Shown piece by piece: positions 12,511-25,090 of a stretch of DNA of 64,000 bases. The notes beneath the pieces are model-generated. The model did no database searches. It worked only from the letters and a program-made list of their open reading frames with translations, and was not told the origin of the DNA. The translations under genes and the position numbers were made by a program. Each line of letters begins with the position of its first letter. Position 1 is the stretch's first letter. The DNA comes from Reticulitermes lucifugus (Eukaryota; Arthropoda; Insecta; Blattodea; Rhinotermitidae). The DNA lies in contig JAKCWW010000001.1 in NCBI GenBank assembly GCA_026260175.1, positions 1 through 64,000 of the forward strand, written 5' to 3'.

Positions 12511-12701
12511 CCTGCTTGACCGATAAGAGCTGGCCCGACGCTCTAGTGAGTTTTTGTTAGACTTTTTAAAGGTTATTATTACTGCGATCATTTGTCCAGT
12601 GCCCATCATCCACTGTTAAACCTCACCTATACGCGGCGAATGACGCAACGCTGACAGAGCGTCGGGCGGAGCGTTTGGCCGTCGTCTAACGGTCAAGCAG
12701 G
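12511..12701. repeat. MITE-like inverted repeat
   Basis: The left arm CCTGCTTGACCG (12511-12522) and CCCGACGCTCT (12534-12544) match the complements CGGTCAAGCAGG (12690-12701) and AGAGCGTCGGG (12656-12666). The spacer is non-coding. It is about 190 bp with no transposase. Confidence 0.7.
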
Positions 12702-13660
12702 GAAAAAAACATCCTATACCACGGTATGTTTCTAACTTGAGAAAATTGTACCTCATATTTGTCTGAAAGATTCCGAAGTAGGGAATCATTTGGGCTACAT
12801 GTAAGTAGATAGATATCAGCGTTTTCATTTAATTCAGCTGTTCTAGAATAGGCTTTAGTTGCAGAGTGTTTTGGACATAGTTGTGAACTTCCGGTTCAGA
12901 TTATGATGTGGGTGTAGCATATCGTGGGCTTGTAGAGTGATTCACCTATACAGTGCAGCAGCTCAGAAGGCCATACCGCCGTAAAAGCCTCAAATCTTCT
13001 ACAGAAATTCGGATTTCTTAAAAACGGGGAATTCCATAGACATCTGAGTCATTGTCTTCTATTCATAACTATAGATGCTTATGTAGTTACTGACTTATTT
13101 AGTTGCGTTATCACACACTTACTTTTATACTCAGTTATGCACTGAGTTATTTCCTGTAGTTCTCAAATGGAACGTCACCTACGCCCGATGGTCTACAGCC
13201 CAAGGTGTCCATTAGGCGGCCCACCTGACCCCGGGGTGCAAACCGCCTCAAAATCTTGAAAAACATTCTTTTTTCTAATGAAGCACATGAACTAATAGAT
13301 TACCTCAGATTTCACGGGGTCTGAATATTTTGTAACTGCTGACTTAACAACACTGTCTCGTGCACAGTTTGTAGGTACATTCGTAATATCTACATATCAA
13401 ACTTCATATTCTTAGACAGAATCAATAAATATTAAATATTCGGGTTGGTCGTTTTCATTGTTACTAATTATGCATCGTGTAAATCGCATGAAGAAATAGG
13501 GCAGATTAGTATCGAGTAATATCGATTAACATGGACGGCAACTATGGTAACACTAGTAACTAAAGTAGTCATTTACATAAGTCTCGTGGATATTTCATGT
13601 CTCTTTTGTTCAATTTTAATAAAACTTGGATATTCTAAACAAATTTGTTACCCCTTAGCC
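12702..13660. other. No recognisable gene
   Basis: No coding or repeat signal could be assigned. Confidence 0.5.
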
Positions 13661-13663
13661 CTC

Positions 13664-13800
13664 CTAGAATAAAACATTACGAAAATCCGTACGACGGGAG
13701 CCGAGTTGTTTCACGTGGATGGACTGACGGACAGACATGACGAAGGTAATGGTCGCTTTTCGCAAATTGTGGAACGCGCTAAAAACCGGGGCCTCTGAAA
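13664..13800 (-). repeat. Dispersed repeat A, partial inverted copy
   Basis: The minus strand carries GCGAAAAGCGACCATTACC, the TCTGTCCGTCAGTCCATC run and CTCGGCTCCCGTCGTACGG, matching the first ~130 bp of repeat A. Confidence 0.7.
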
Positions 13801-13879
13801 ATGGTACCGTAGGAATCGGAGTATGTGAGGCATGATGTGTAATGGCAAAAAAAAACTTGACAAAAGTTGTATATTGCAT

Positions 13880-15794
13880 TTTAGTATTTAAATAAATATT
13901 AAATTGTGTATAAATTACTTATTTCGTAATGTTACGGAATGCGAACCTTACGACTGCATCAAACACAGGGTTTGAATCTGAAAAACGTAATCGAAATTTC
14001 TACTACCGGCACCTCTATACAAGAATGGGCACTGAACGGAATATAATTACTAATTAATATGTACGTATTTATATCTTTTGTTTAATTACTCTCCTCGCCG
14101 TATAGACGGAAACATTTAGAGGGAAGTACGCTTTATGAGTGGTTCTCAGAGGTTTTTGTTTTTACATGAGCATTCCCGTAACTCCGCACACCATGTGCGC
14201 ACACCTCTGCGTCCCAGCTGACACATTTCATGTTTTATGGAACTTCTGTTTATTGCAGTCTCCACGCTGCAGTGCTACCTGTGAGCACACGGCAGGACGT
14301 TACATTTCTGATCTCTGTTCAGCGTGTCAAATCACAGAGTAACGAAAACGGATCTCGTCTAGAATAGCGATACTGCCACTTCATTTTGTTACCAGGATAC
14401 TAAATAATCTGCTCCAACATCTAAAAAAGACACATATTTGTACGAGAAGCGTGGTTTAGGACTGTGCTTCTTGATTTAATTGTAATATAAGTTCTTTGTG
14501 TTGTGGAAGACGCGATGAAAGGAACATAGTCCATATTGGAAATAAGGTTTCCAGCACTGAGACTGACTGTAATCTAAGACATATGAATGTAATAAAATCT
14601 GAAGGCCTGAATTTTGTGTGACTAACATTCCAACCCAAATCTCGTGTGTGTTTTCCTTATGTACCAAACATTCTTGGAGTCTAACCTACATGGCTTACTA
14701 GAAACCTAAATTTTATTTGTCTGGACTCGAAACTCGGAACCCAACGTAAGTGGATGACAGCAGTAAAATGAAGTCATTAAGCTTAACCAGCGGATATATC
14801 AAATTACTTATCTCGTGCCAATAAAATTAAACGTGAAAAACGTTACACATTACCTCTACGCTTCCATGACATATGAAACATTAAACTGTAAACTGCCATT
14901 GTGTTTGTCTATTTTATTATGTATTTTGACACTGTAACTTACGTCTTTATGACTCCTGTGTTGATAATCCTGATAAAGGCCGTGCAAAATGGTGTAAAAA
15001 TGTGTATGATGGGAGAGTTTTGCAGACATTTAAGCAGGTGTTTTTAAAATTACATGATAATTTTCATAAAAATATGTTGGTTCGGTAACTACTAATAGCG
15101 CAGTAGCAGATCTATGAAGTATTATGTGGATTTGATTGTAATTAGCACGATATTCTGGCGTACAGCGACGAAAACAAGTTAGAAAAATTATTCGTAGCGT
15201 ATTACCTAGTGCGTTCGTACTGTTATTTCCTGCAAATATGGAGTTCGTGAGTGTTACTTTTGACGACGTATTTACTTCTGGGGAATCAGGTAGGGCGAAA
15301 GAGCAAGGACTTCAAAAAAAGAAAACTTTTTATTAAAACAGTCATCGTTTTCTCGAGTTACTATTAAATGACAGAATGAAAATTACTTCTTTTCAGCTTC
15401 TTAAAGCCTAGTGGTTGCTTCATGTACCACCAACTCTAACATTCAGAAATTCTACATTTTGCCCACAGAGAGTACTTATGTGTTTTATGTGGATCTCAGA
15501 GGAAACAGCTATTATTTCCCTATGGAGCATTAAGTGACTGCGCGGTACGAACTGGGTCTTCAAATAGAGGGATTACATTTCGTTTGTCCTTAAAGGGTTA
15601 ATTACTTCAATGACCGTAAGACCTAAGACAAATGTGTGTTGAAAACAAAGTATGTGGTTTGGTCCTGTCTGCAACTCTTGCTGGGAACATTTGCCGCTTC
15701 GATTAGTATTTAGCAATTTACGGTCGATTTGCGCGCAGAAACTAATGTAATCTGTGTGATCATGGAACGTATCCATTATTGTCCGATTTTATCC
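13880..15794. other. No recognisable gene
   Basis: Short chance frames only. Confidence 0.45.
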
Positions 15795-15925
15795 TACTTC
15801 CTAATACCAAATATTATAGGAGTCCGTTCAGCGGTGCTAGAGTTTTTACGTTCAGGCAGACTGGCGGAGAGACAGACAGGCATGATGAAACTAATGGGTG
15901 CACCTTAAAACTCTTCGTTGCGGAT
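15795..15925 (-). repeat. Dispersed repeat A, diverged partial copy
   Basis: The minus strand reads TTAGTTTCATCATGCCTGTC, then a CTGTCTCTCCGCCAGTC run and a CTGAACGGACTC segment, parallel to the early part of repeat A. It is clearly more worn than the other copies. Confidence 0.45.
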
Positions 15926-16215
15926 GTGCCAGAAAGCCTACCTCTTAATTCTCGCAAACAGCAGTGTCAATAATTTTAATGTAAATCGACATTAATTATT
16001 AATTAGTTGAAGAAAAAACTAATTTTGCCTAGATGCTATGTTAAAACATGTTCTTGGAACGGAGTTAAACTCCGCTTTATAGTCAAGTTGACCTGAATTA
16101 GTGTAGTGCAAGGTAATCTGGAAACGTCGTACTCTATTTAATTCGAATCTACTCGATGTCCGTATTTGATAGTGCATCTTTAAATAAAATACGAAACGTA
16201 GACGAAGGTGTTAGA

Positions 16216-16512
16216 AGATAACATTCGATTACAACGTAATTGTGATCGGTAGTAAAACAATAGGACAAAACAATAAGTTAAATATAATTTTGATCGATTG
16301 ATGATAAAACATTTGGACAAAAGAGTGAGTTCAACATAATCTTGATCTATCGATAATTGGGACAAAACAATAAGATTAAAACAATCGTGATCGACCGATA
16401 ATAAAACGTTAGAACAGAACAATGAGTTCAACATTATCGTAATCGGTCTATGATAAAGCATTACGACAAAACAATGGGTTCAACAGAATCTTGATCGATT
16501 GATAATAAAACA
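16216..16512. repeat. Minisatellite, ~51-bp unit, about 5.5 copies
   Basis: Imperfect tandem units carrying TGATCGATTGATAATAAAAC, GACAAAACAATGAG and TTCAACATAATCT. Spacings of about 45-52 bases separate successive TGATC starts. Non-coding. Confidence 0.75.
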
Positions 16513-17019
16513 TTTGTACACTGCAGTCAGTTAAACTCCTTCTGACGCCTGTTGCCTTTTGATAGTACAGAAGACATTTTGGAGAAAGTAGCATAATTAT
16601 TGAAGTTGGAATCCTGTTGAATAGCACATTAAAACCATGAATACTTTGTGACCAGCAAAGAGCGGTGTTAGACACGCGATGCCCACAGTTTAGTGACTGA
16701 AGATGTGATGTGTCGCCTCGTCAGGGCTATCGGCACAACTCTGGGGGCGGTGACATATGAGTGTGGAACAGTGGTGGAATGATGATTACCTGGGGAATAA
16801 CGAACAGACTTAGAGAATATCCTGGTCCACTTCTAGTACGTCATTCATGAATCTCACCTGAGGACACCTGCGAGCCAGTGCATAACCACCTGATACATTG
16901 CTCGGCCTGCGTGGTTAAGGGGATCGGTATTATATATATTTATTCCGATTGTATTTAATGTCAGTGGAATGGTGGTACTAATAAATAAACAAACAAACAA
17001 ACGAATTAACTGACTGACT

Positions 17020-18800
17020 GACTTACTCCATGGAGCAGAGTTCTTCTTGAGAAGCTAATAGGTCCTCAGCTATTCGAGAAATTCCTCGCATTTTATGGAA
17101 GCCGAATGTTCGTCACCGCATTTACAAAAGCCGGCCACCTCTCCTTATCCCGAACCAGATCAATCCATCCTACGTCTCAACCCATTTCTTGAAGATCCAC
17201 TTTGATATTATCCTCCCATCTATGCCTAGTTCTTTCAAGTGATTTCCTTTCCTCAGGTTTCCCCACCAAAACCATGTGTGTCCCTCTCCTTTCCCCAGAC
17301 GTGCTGCAGGCCCGCTTGTTTCATTCTTGATTTTACCACTGGAATGGTATTTGGTGAGGAGGTACAGGTCATAAAGCTCCTCACTGTGCAATCTCCTCCA
17401 GCCCCCATTACTTCGTCCGTCTTAGGCCTCAATGTTTCCTCAGCACCCTGTTCTCAAACACCTTTAGCCTGTGTTCTTGCCTCAGTGTGAGAGACCAAGT
17501 TTTACACCCATATAAAACAACAGGCAAAATTATATTTCTGTATATTGTATTCGTTATATTTTTGGATTCAAAACTGGCAGACAAAAGACTCTGAACCGAA
17601 TGGTAGCAGGAATTCCCTGTGTTCCATCTGCTCTTAATTTCTTCATTAATGCAATATTAATTTGCTATGGTTTGTCTCACATGTTACTTTATCCTGCATT
17701 CTGTTCGGGAGTCACGAACATACTCGTATACTTAACTTTCTCAGTACTTACTTTTATACCAATCCCCTTACCAGCGAATAATAAAGCTTCTTTCACCCAG
17801 TACAGTAAAATATTCACATAAACCTTATTTTTCAATTGCAGACCCTCCTGGTTTGTTTGGACCTTCCTAATGGCATATTTTAAAGCAAACTTAAAAAGCA
17901 ATGTCAATAAAGCGTCTCTTTACTTCAGATCATTCTTAATAGGAAATGTGTCAGACGTTTGCATATCCGGACTGTGTTATAGGTATCACTTAAACACATT
18001 ATTATTAACTTAACTAGTTTCATAGGGATACCAAATTCAATGAGAATATTATACAAAACCACCCTCCTAACTGAACAATTGGCGATCTTGAAGTCTGTAA
18101 CAGCTGATGCACTGTCCCATTCTATTCCCATTTTTTATCAAGTGTCTGACGAACGCCGAATATATGATCAGTAGTTGACTTGTTACGCCGAAATTCACAC
18201 CGATGATACCCGATGATATTTGCGCATGTAGTGTTAACTTTAAGAGAAGAATGTTGGATAAAATTTTGCACGTAGTTGATAAGGGTGATGTGCCCCGGTA
18301 ATTAATAAAATATGTTTTATCACCCTTATAAATAGGTGCAATGATTGGCTCCTCCCACTGTTGAGGCAATTCCTCTTTATTCCAAATATAATTAATAAGT
18401 CTGTGTATCTCAGCAAGTACTGTTCTATCTCCTGCTTCAATCAGTTCTGCTGGAAGTTGATCAGTACCTAGTGATTTGTATTTTTCAGCTTTTCAATAAA
18501 CATTTTAAGCTCAAAGGCACTGAGCTAACGCACTAGTGGCTTATCTGATACTCGATAGCTGACCGAAGTGATTCTTTCACCTATTCAATATACTGTAGGC
18601 ATCTGTAAGCAAATCACACTTCTCATCCTTTACTAAGTTGGTTCTAGGCTGGTAACCCTTCTTAAATTCATTAATGTCTCTATGCAAGTCTCTAATATTC
18701 TTGTTCTTAGTATTTGTTTCAAGGTCAATATTTTTACCTTTAAATGTTCCCCTTCATTTCCTGAAGTGTCTAATGGCTTTGATAATAAAGACGAAAAACA
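17020..18800 (-). mobile_element. LINE with reverse transcriptase domain, 5'-truncated, decayed
   Basis: The longest LINE in the window. Reading the minus strand from 18800 down: IRDLHRDINEFKKGYQPRTN and LVKDEK (linker before the RT), NYIWNKEELPQQWEEPIIAP, a YKGDKT/NYRGTSPLSTT block (RT motif around the NYRGIS signature), CKILSNILL, LYNILIEFGIPMKLVKLI, LLFKFALKYAIRKVQTNQEG, QLKNKVYVN where the YADD box should be (not intact), KYTSMFVTPEQNAG, the C-terminal HLKELGIDGRI and then a WIDLVRDKERW-like end. The 3' UTR CTCTGCTCCATGGAG precedes a GTCA/TTTG-type tail at 16985-17020. The endonuclease domain is absent. Stops and frame shifts break the frame many times. It is the best reference copy for the other LINE fragments here. 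Confidence 0.92.
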
Positions 18801-19717
18801 AATTCAGTTTTGAGTGTAAATTCGTGAGATGAATGACCCCATAAAGATATAAAAACTACAGAACAGTGGGGTTGAATACGGGACTTGTGAATTCGCTATG
18901 CGCTTTGCACCAAATTTGTTTAAGATTCATTTTATAGTGCCCTTCCTTTGCGCCTGTCTCTCATTTGTGGCCCCCTTTTCTCAGTTTTTTTCATGGAATT
19001 TTCTTATTAGTCATCGCTGCTATGCTTGATACGTACTTATCATGAAGCAATACATTATGTAATTGGGAGAACCATAGTTTATACTCTTCACCAAATATCA
19101 GGATGATCAACTGAAGCAGAATAAACGGATGCGCAATTCCTTTATCGGCTAAGTGAGTATCAGGATTTCAGAAGATGCTGTTGCTGTGCAGAAGCATATA
19201 AATAATCATTGCCAACACTTTTGACTACAGAAGGAAATTGATTTTATACACTGACAGGACATGGAGGAACAATTTCTGCAAATTAATGACGAAGTAAGCA
19301 GATTTCTAAACCAGGTCCATGATGATGATAAAGGGGGGAAAACCAGCCATGTTTACTGATACTCAATTCAAAGAGTACGCGCTCTCGATTTAAATTCTGG
19401 TATGATATAACGTAAGTTAATTTACAATCACTTTGAAGTTCAGACTCTGACAGAGCCACGCCGCGTTTGATTTCGTTGTGGAATGAGATGTTTCTTGCTC
19501 CCGTCTCCCAGGATTATTAAGTTAAAGATCGCGCAACTCATGCTACCAAAACACTGCATTTTGGAGTACTGTACATCAAATTAATACTGACGCTGTAATA
19601 AATAACTAGTTTTAGATTGTATTTGTAATGAATAATTATTTCTGAAATTAGAGCACATTGTAATATGAATATAAATAGAAGGTGTTACATTGTTGCCCCG
19701 TGCCTGTGTACTTTTTA
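18801..19717. other. No recognisable gene
   Basis: No open frame with family features and no repeat identified. Confidence 0.45.
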
Positions 19718-20445
19718 CAATTTATAATTTATTAATAAACCAACACGGTGTACATAATACGATAAATTTGGGGAAACCTTTATATTCCACGCTCCTACAT
19801 GTGTCTGCCCTTCAGCACCATCTTCAGAGAATAATTAATATTAGTGGAAATTACTAAATGTTTACAATATTTATGTCAGTAAGTCTGCTGAGTTGTTAAA
19901 AAAATTTTGAAAAGCTTTTTAGTGTCCATGTGTTTCGTTCGTAATGGGAACGTTTTCGTGTTAGTAATATTACCATAAATAACTGCATCAGAATGTATAA
20001 TTCTTAATAGAACCAGCATTTACCCACTCTATCAAAGTATATAATATTTTACATACTATTAAAATGTCCACTTCTGTGTGGTGTATGGTATGTGGTTGAA
20101 TATCAACCTCCTAGACACATCTCATTCGAGTGTTATGCAAATATCTTTAAATACTGTTCTTGTCAGTATTTTTTGTTTACTTGAACGATGTCGTGAAATC
20201 GTTTAACCATCGCTGCTTGAAGTGTGGGTGTTCCCTAGCATACGCACCGCCAATGCCGTAAATCGGTCCCGCGAAATGGGCTTCTTATAGGCCTATGTGT
20301 GATACAGGACTATTCATGTTGCGCTGACAGTCAATAGACACGCCTCATTTTCCTGAAGATGGACCTGTAGTGTCGAAACACATAGAAAAGTCGAGTAAAT
20401 TTGTAAGTCGTTTGTACTGCTTTGATTTATTGATAAATTATAAAC
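19718..20445. mobile_element. Inverted-repeat element with paired stem-loop motifs (730 bp)
   Basis: The ends are inverted: TTTATAATTTATTAATAAAC at the left and the complement of TTTATAATTTATCAATAAAT at the right. About 80 bases inside each end is a CTGANGA/GAAAC-type motif, facing outward: minus strand at 19790-19835, and plus strand at 20348-20391 with CTGAAGA at 20353-20359, GAAAC at 20375-20379 and an outer TTTTC/GAAAA helix. The interior is non-coding. The architecture matches the shorter elements at 25, 27, 31, 34 and 45 kb. Confidence 0.65.
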
Positions 20446-20798
20446 TGGAGGTATAATGACGATTAGACTCTAGCATTCCAGCTGATATACGTCAGTGGAG
20501 GAAGAGACATTGGTGGACCAAGATCAAAAGAAGTTCTCATTAACGTATGAGTGGCTGCCACAAATGGCGTATACTCTGATTGTGAACATTAATAAATAAA
20601 TGGCAATTTATGATTGAAAACTAAAAGATGATAAAGAGCATGTCAGGAACGAAAAGCTTAGTTTTTAGCACAAGATTCCATTGACATATGCCATTTCTGC
20701 CTCGTGGCTTTTTCTACTTTCAAACTTGATTTACGTCGCGAAGGAGGGAAAGCTGCATGGCAAAACGGCATAAATCACAGTTCAATTTCGGTACTTGC

Positions 20799-21225
20799 TT
20801 CACTCTCTTTTCACACACTTCCACAAATTAAGCTGACTTCACTCTCTTTTCACTCACACCCACAAATTAAGCTGACGTCACTCTCTTTTCACTCACACCC
20901 ACAAATTAAGCTGACTTCACTCTCTTTTCACTCACACTCACAAATTAAGCTGACTTCACTCTCTTTTCACTCACACTCACAAATTAAGCTGACTTCACTC
21001 TCTTTTCACTCGCACTCACAAATTAAGCTGACTTCACTCTCTTTTCACTCACACCCACAAATTAAGCTAACTTCACTCTCTTTTCACTCACACCCACAAA
21101 TTAAGCTAACTTCACTCTTTTTTCACTCACACCCACAAATTAAGCTGACTTCACTCTCTTTTCACTCACACCCACAAATTAAAGTGAATTCACTCTCTTT
21201 TCACTCACACCCACACATTGTGCTG
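20799..21225 (+). repeat. 39-bp minisatellite, 11 copies, open in one frame
   Basis: Eleven near-identical units with the core CACTCTCTTTTCACTCACAC and CCACAAATTAAGC. Because 39 is a multiple of three, one frame stays open and reads LTSLSFHSHPQIK eleven times within a 174-codon frame (20704-21228). The flanks do not look coding, and no splice signals or homology were recognised. The open frame is most simply a by-product of the repeat. Confidence 0.9.
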
Positions 21226-21229
21226 TAAT

Positions 21230-22120
21230 GTACAATTTTGTGAATTAATTGTACATTTTTAGATGTAAGGGGCTGAGTTTCCTGAGGTTCATACCATTTC
21301 TCCGAACACTTCCTGATTGTTAATAGTCACAACCATGGAATTCTATATTCTAAGAATTGTTCTGTCTCAACAAAACTGGCGTTTTGCCTGCTTCATCAGT
21401 TTGCTCTAACAGTCTGTCTCAGTATTGTACGGATTATCTGATGTTGTAATATTGATGTTGTGCTTGTATGTAGGCAGTGTGGCCTGAATATGGCGGAAGG
21501 GTTGCAAGAAACGAGACAAAGAATGTATGAAGAAGAGTTTATACAGTGATGGTTTACGTCAGTAACTGTATGTGGAGAAGGAGGAATGCAGTCTGTAATA
21601 TGCTCTGATGCAGTACTCGCTATTAAGCCATTTAAGTTAAAGAAATTTATACATTTTAAAACAAAATAGTGATCCCTGGCGATGTAGAATTTTTAAGAGA
21701 AAGGGGTAAATAGTGTAGAAAGAAAACTATACCTAGTTTAACAGTTCTGGGCCTTACAAACAGATGTATTTGTCTTGTCTTTGACGCTTCGCCTGTATGC
21801 GAAAAGAATTTCGTAGACGAAAAACCTAATATAATGGCAGAATATTTGATATTTCCCCGTGCCAAATTTATTATACTTGTCGTAGTAGGACGTGATTATG
21901 TAGTCCACTTACAATAACCTTGTCAAATAACACAACTAGACAAGGTCTGAAGATAAATCATGCTTTTTAACACAAGCAATTCATGAAACCAAAAGCTGTC
22001 GGAGAGGTTTTTCCAACACATTCCTGATGAGCCCACGGATGTTCCAGATCTAGGTAAGCTTCTTGTTTACATCACGCTGACCGTATAAACCTGAGGCGTT
22101 GGTATGAGAACATGAAAAAC
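21230..22120. other. No recognisable gene
   Basis: A weak CTGATGA-type motif on the minus strand near 21375-21410 is the only point noted. Confidence 0.4.
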
Positions 22121-22400
22121 GTAATGGTAAGGACGCATTGCAAACGTGTTGCTTGGAGGTTAGCAGGGTAGCAGGTGCATGGTAGAAATGCGATTCTAAC
22201 CAACAGCAAGAAACTTATCCAGGCAACCGCACTGACCTCTCCCCCCTCTAAGCTATTTCATGTTGGTGGGGGGGGGTTAGTCAGTGCGACCACCTCTATA
22301 AGTGTCTTAGTTTTGGTTAAAATCGCATTCCCACCATAAACTTGCTTCTCCGCTAACCTCCAAGCAACACGCTTGCAGAGCCTCTGTACCGTAAGAGATA
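22121..22400. repeat. Foldback element (hairpin, ~280 bp)
   Basis: Two ~120-base arms are inverted copies of each other, for example GTGTTGCTTGGAGGTTAGC at 22146 on and its complement at 22352-22370, and AATGCGATTCTAACC against GGTTAAAATCGCATT. The apex holds C-rich and G-rich runs (CCCCCC, and a G run near 22268). No coding content. Probably a MITE or foldback. Confidence 0.85.
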
Positions 22401-23689
22401 TTATTTTACGTGTAGAACGTGTCAGGTATTACGCAGAACACGGCATTAAACGGAGAACGTCTGTACATTGCACCGACGGAGCAGCGGCTGTGTTGAAATC
22501 AAATCTCTAGTTTCAAATGTCGTTGGCACTCATCTGCAGATATTGGCTTCGAAGAATTCATCCTCAGGTTTAAGATTAGTCTTACCTCTTTAATTCAATC
22601 AAATTTGGTAAAATCCAATGTTTTGAATTCAATAAATTTAAAGTGTGTTCCGAAATAAGAGCAAAGTCATCAGAGCTGCCGTTTTATACATAGATAGTAT
22701 GGGGTTTCATAGGTAAATGTTTAAATGTTGCTCTCTTATTTCAAACATCCCGAAGCTGAAAAACTGGCAGAAGCAAAACAAAGACAAACTTCTCATTAAG
22801 CTGGGCCCTTAGGGGAGTTTTCCATTTTCTGCATTGGTGGATTTAAGTTTAGGAGTAAGCCGCGTGCGGATGTAGCTTCTGGCTAAATAACATTATTTTT
22901 GTATTCCTTGTAAATACGTGTACTTTCCGCTCTCTTATCTGAACATTACGTCAAAACGTTATGAAGAACTGACATTGTGTTCTGCTAAGGATTGTGAAAA
23001 ATTGTTAATAAACCCTGCTCAAAAGGAACTATGTAGTTGATGGCGTTTCGGCATTTTATGGCAGTACAAAGTAACAGGAGGATGGTGCTCCTTATAAGTT
23101 GTCTTCTTCACCTAATATTACTAGGATGAGTGTGCGAATAGCAAGATATAGTGAATTCATATGGCATGCACGTGCGAGAATAAAATGTCATCGCCAGACT
23201 TAAAGAGAAACCTTGGTAGACCTAGCTGTAAGTGGGAGATGTGTTAAGTGAATCTGAAAGAAGTATAAGAAGCTCAGGATGTAGTCTAGAAATCTGATTT
23301 TTTGAATACTGTATAGTATTCGCCGCTTCTGTTAAAGACGGGGAATGTATAAAACTGTCAAATATTCTGATACAATATGTTGAGGAGGATTCTATAACGT
23401 GGAGTATGTTTATTGTCTTGTAATTTTAAGTGGAGGGAGCTGTAGAGAAAATTCAAAGAATGCATACAGTATTTAATCTTTTCCGTTAGACATGTTTGTC
23501 TACCATCGTAAATTTTCATAAGGTAATTTTTTATTATCAAGCCCACTTTTACTTTTAGTTGTGTGTCGGTTGTAATTGATGAACACTTGCATGTAGGCTT
23601 CGGAATTACGTTAAGGAATTACGATATATTATGTTCCTACCACTAAATGAAAACCACACTCTTCTGCAGTGTAACGCCATGTAAATTTG
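22401..23689. other. No recognisable gene
   Basis: No coding or repeat signal assigned. Confidence 0.45.
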
Positions 23690-23732
23690 TGTCAAAATTT
23701 CGGCGAGGTCTGCGGTCTCTTTCTTCAGAGCA
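23690..23732 (-). repeat. Stem-loop motif of CTGANGA/GAAAC type
   Basis: The minus strand has CTGAAGA, AAGAGACC, a loop, CTCGCC and GAAAT. A solitary copy with no partner found. Confidence 0.35.
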
Positions 23733-24823
23733 GAATAACAAACTGCTCGGAAAGTAAGGGTACATATATAAGAAAGGGAAGGCAGCATTCATGGCGCCAA
23801 ACCAGACATTGGGAGGCGGTGACGTGAACAGAGGCTGATTTATCTGTGGGTAAATAAGAACAAGAATCAAGGTGGCAGCAGATTCCTTCTGGATATTGGT
23901 ACATATGGACCAAACTGCATGATGTCACATTTAAAAGTCCGCTGTCTTTAATGATCATCACCATGAGAACCTTAAACTTTACATACTAAAAAATATTTAT
24001 ATAAGAAACGATTTTTAAGGCTGACAAACATGCAACGAGGCCGACAATTCAGTGTTTTGTTTGAAATTGAAGGTAATTTGAAATTATGCACAGAAATCAA
24101 TTTATAACTTCTTTTAACTTTTCCGTATACACTTTAATGCTCGTAGAAATGTAATCCTACCATCGTTCTGTAACGTTTTGTTGCTCAACAATCTTCCATT
24201 CTCGTTATAAGTTATAAAGACATTTCTTATTCTTACACTTCTCTCTTTACTTCTTCCAACTTTACAAGCTGCGATGGCCTGCAAATTAGGCTCTGATTCG
24301 GGAGCTATTTTTAGCTACTTATGTCAGTCGGTATTACTTTTTCTGCCGTCTGGCTGTTTAGTACCCTGCCGAGTTGTGGCAGCGGATTGTGAAACTCGTT
24401 CTCGCATCATTCAACTGTTGCATTAGTGCTGGCCTGTGGGATGCTAATCATTGTCCTTAACGCTTTACAACACATTGTAAAACACAAGTACCGCCTTCTT
24501 TAACGTTAAATACCTCTACTGTGCACCAACAAAGTTTGCGTTTGCTTCTCATGGCTCTTAGCATCAACAGTTTCTCTCCTATGCCATATTAGCCGGCCGC
24601 TATTTGTAGCGGGGAGACGTTGTGTTTTCTATGAAGTGGGATCTTAATTTTGAAGTATTACACATACTTTATGCTTCAAATATTTACAACGTTATTAGGA
24701 TGAACGGGCCGATATTTGTGTCAAAAATGATGTGTTATATGTCCTGAAAGTATAAGAGTAGAACGTTTGGTTCTGAGATTGAACCAGAGCCTAGAACTGC
24801 AAGAACAGTCGTTGAATTGTGAG

Positions 24824-24930
24824 GACCTGAAGCTGGAGACAGTACGTTTCTTCGAAACGTTGGTCTGTGTTTACCAGTCGACAGGCGTAACATCCCAGGA
24901 GATCTCAAATCTCGCATCAGAAATTGTGCT
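24824..24930 (+). repeat. Dispersed repeat C, copy 1
   Basis: CCTGAAGCTGGAGACAGTAC, then TTCGAAACGTTGGTCTGTG and GGCGTAACATCCCAGGAGA. This layout (CCTGAAGATGGA, CCGAAACGT, a TACACGGCGTTACATCCCAG-like stretch, then CACCGCG..AACCTCAAAT) belongs to a repeat that is very common in polyneopteran and hemipteran genomes. Further copies are at 37467-37570, 53540-53691 and 62066-62175. Confidence 0.6.
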
Positions 24931-25057
24931 ATTTCGTGGATATCCACATTATGTAATATATCGGTTGCGTAAACATCGTACTACGTTTTCTTATATTGCT
25001 TTCACCGTGCATTTTTCACACTATTCAGTTTTACCAACAAAATGCACACACAAAAAA

Positions 25058-25088
25058 NNNNNNNNNNNNNNNNNNNNNNNNNNNNNNN
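25058..25088. other. Assembly gap (31 N)
   Basis: A run of 31 undetermined bases inside the left arm of the inverted repeat at 25022-25484. Confidence 0.99.
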
Positions 25089-25090
25089 TA

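Noticed and set aside
20704-21228. A 174-residue secreted or structural repeat protein
   Set aside because: The open frame follows from a 39-bp unit; no signal peptide, splice sites or codon bias support translation.
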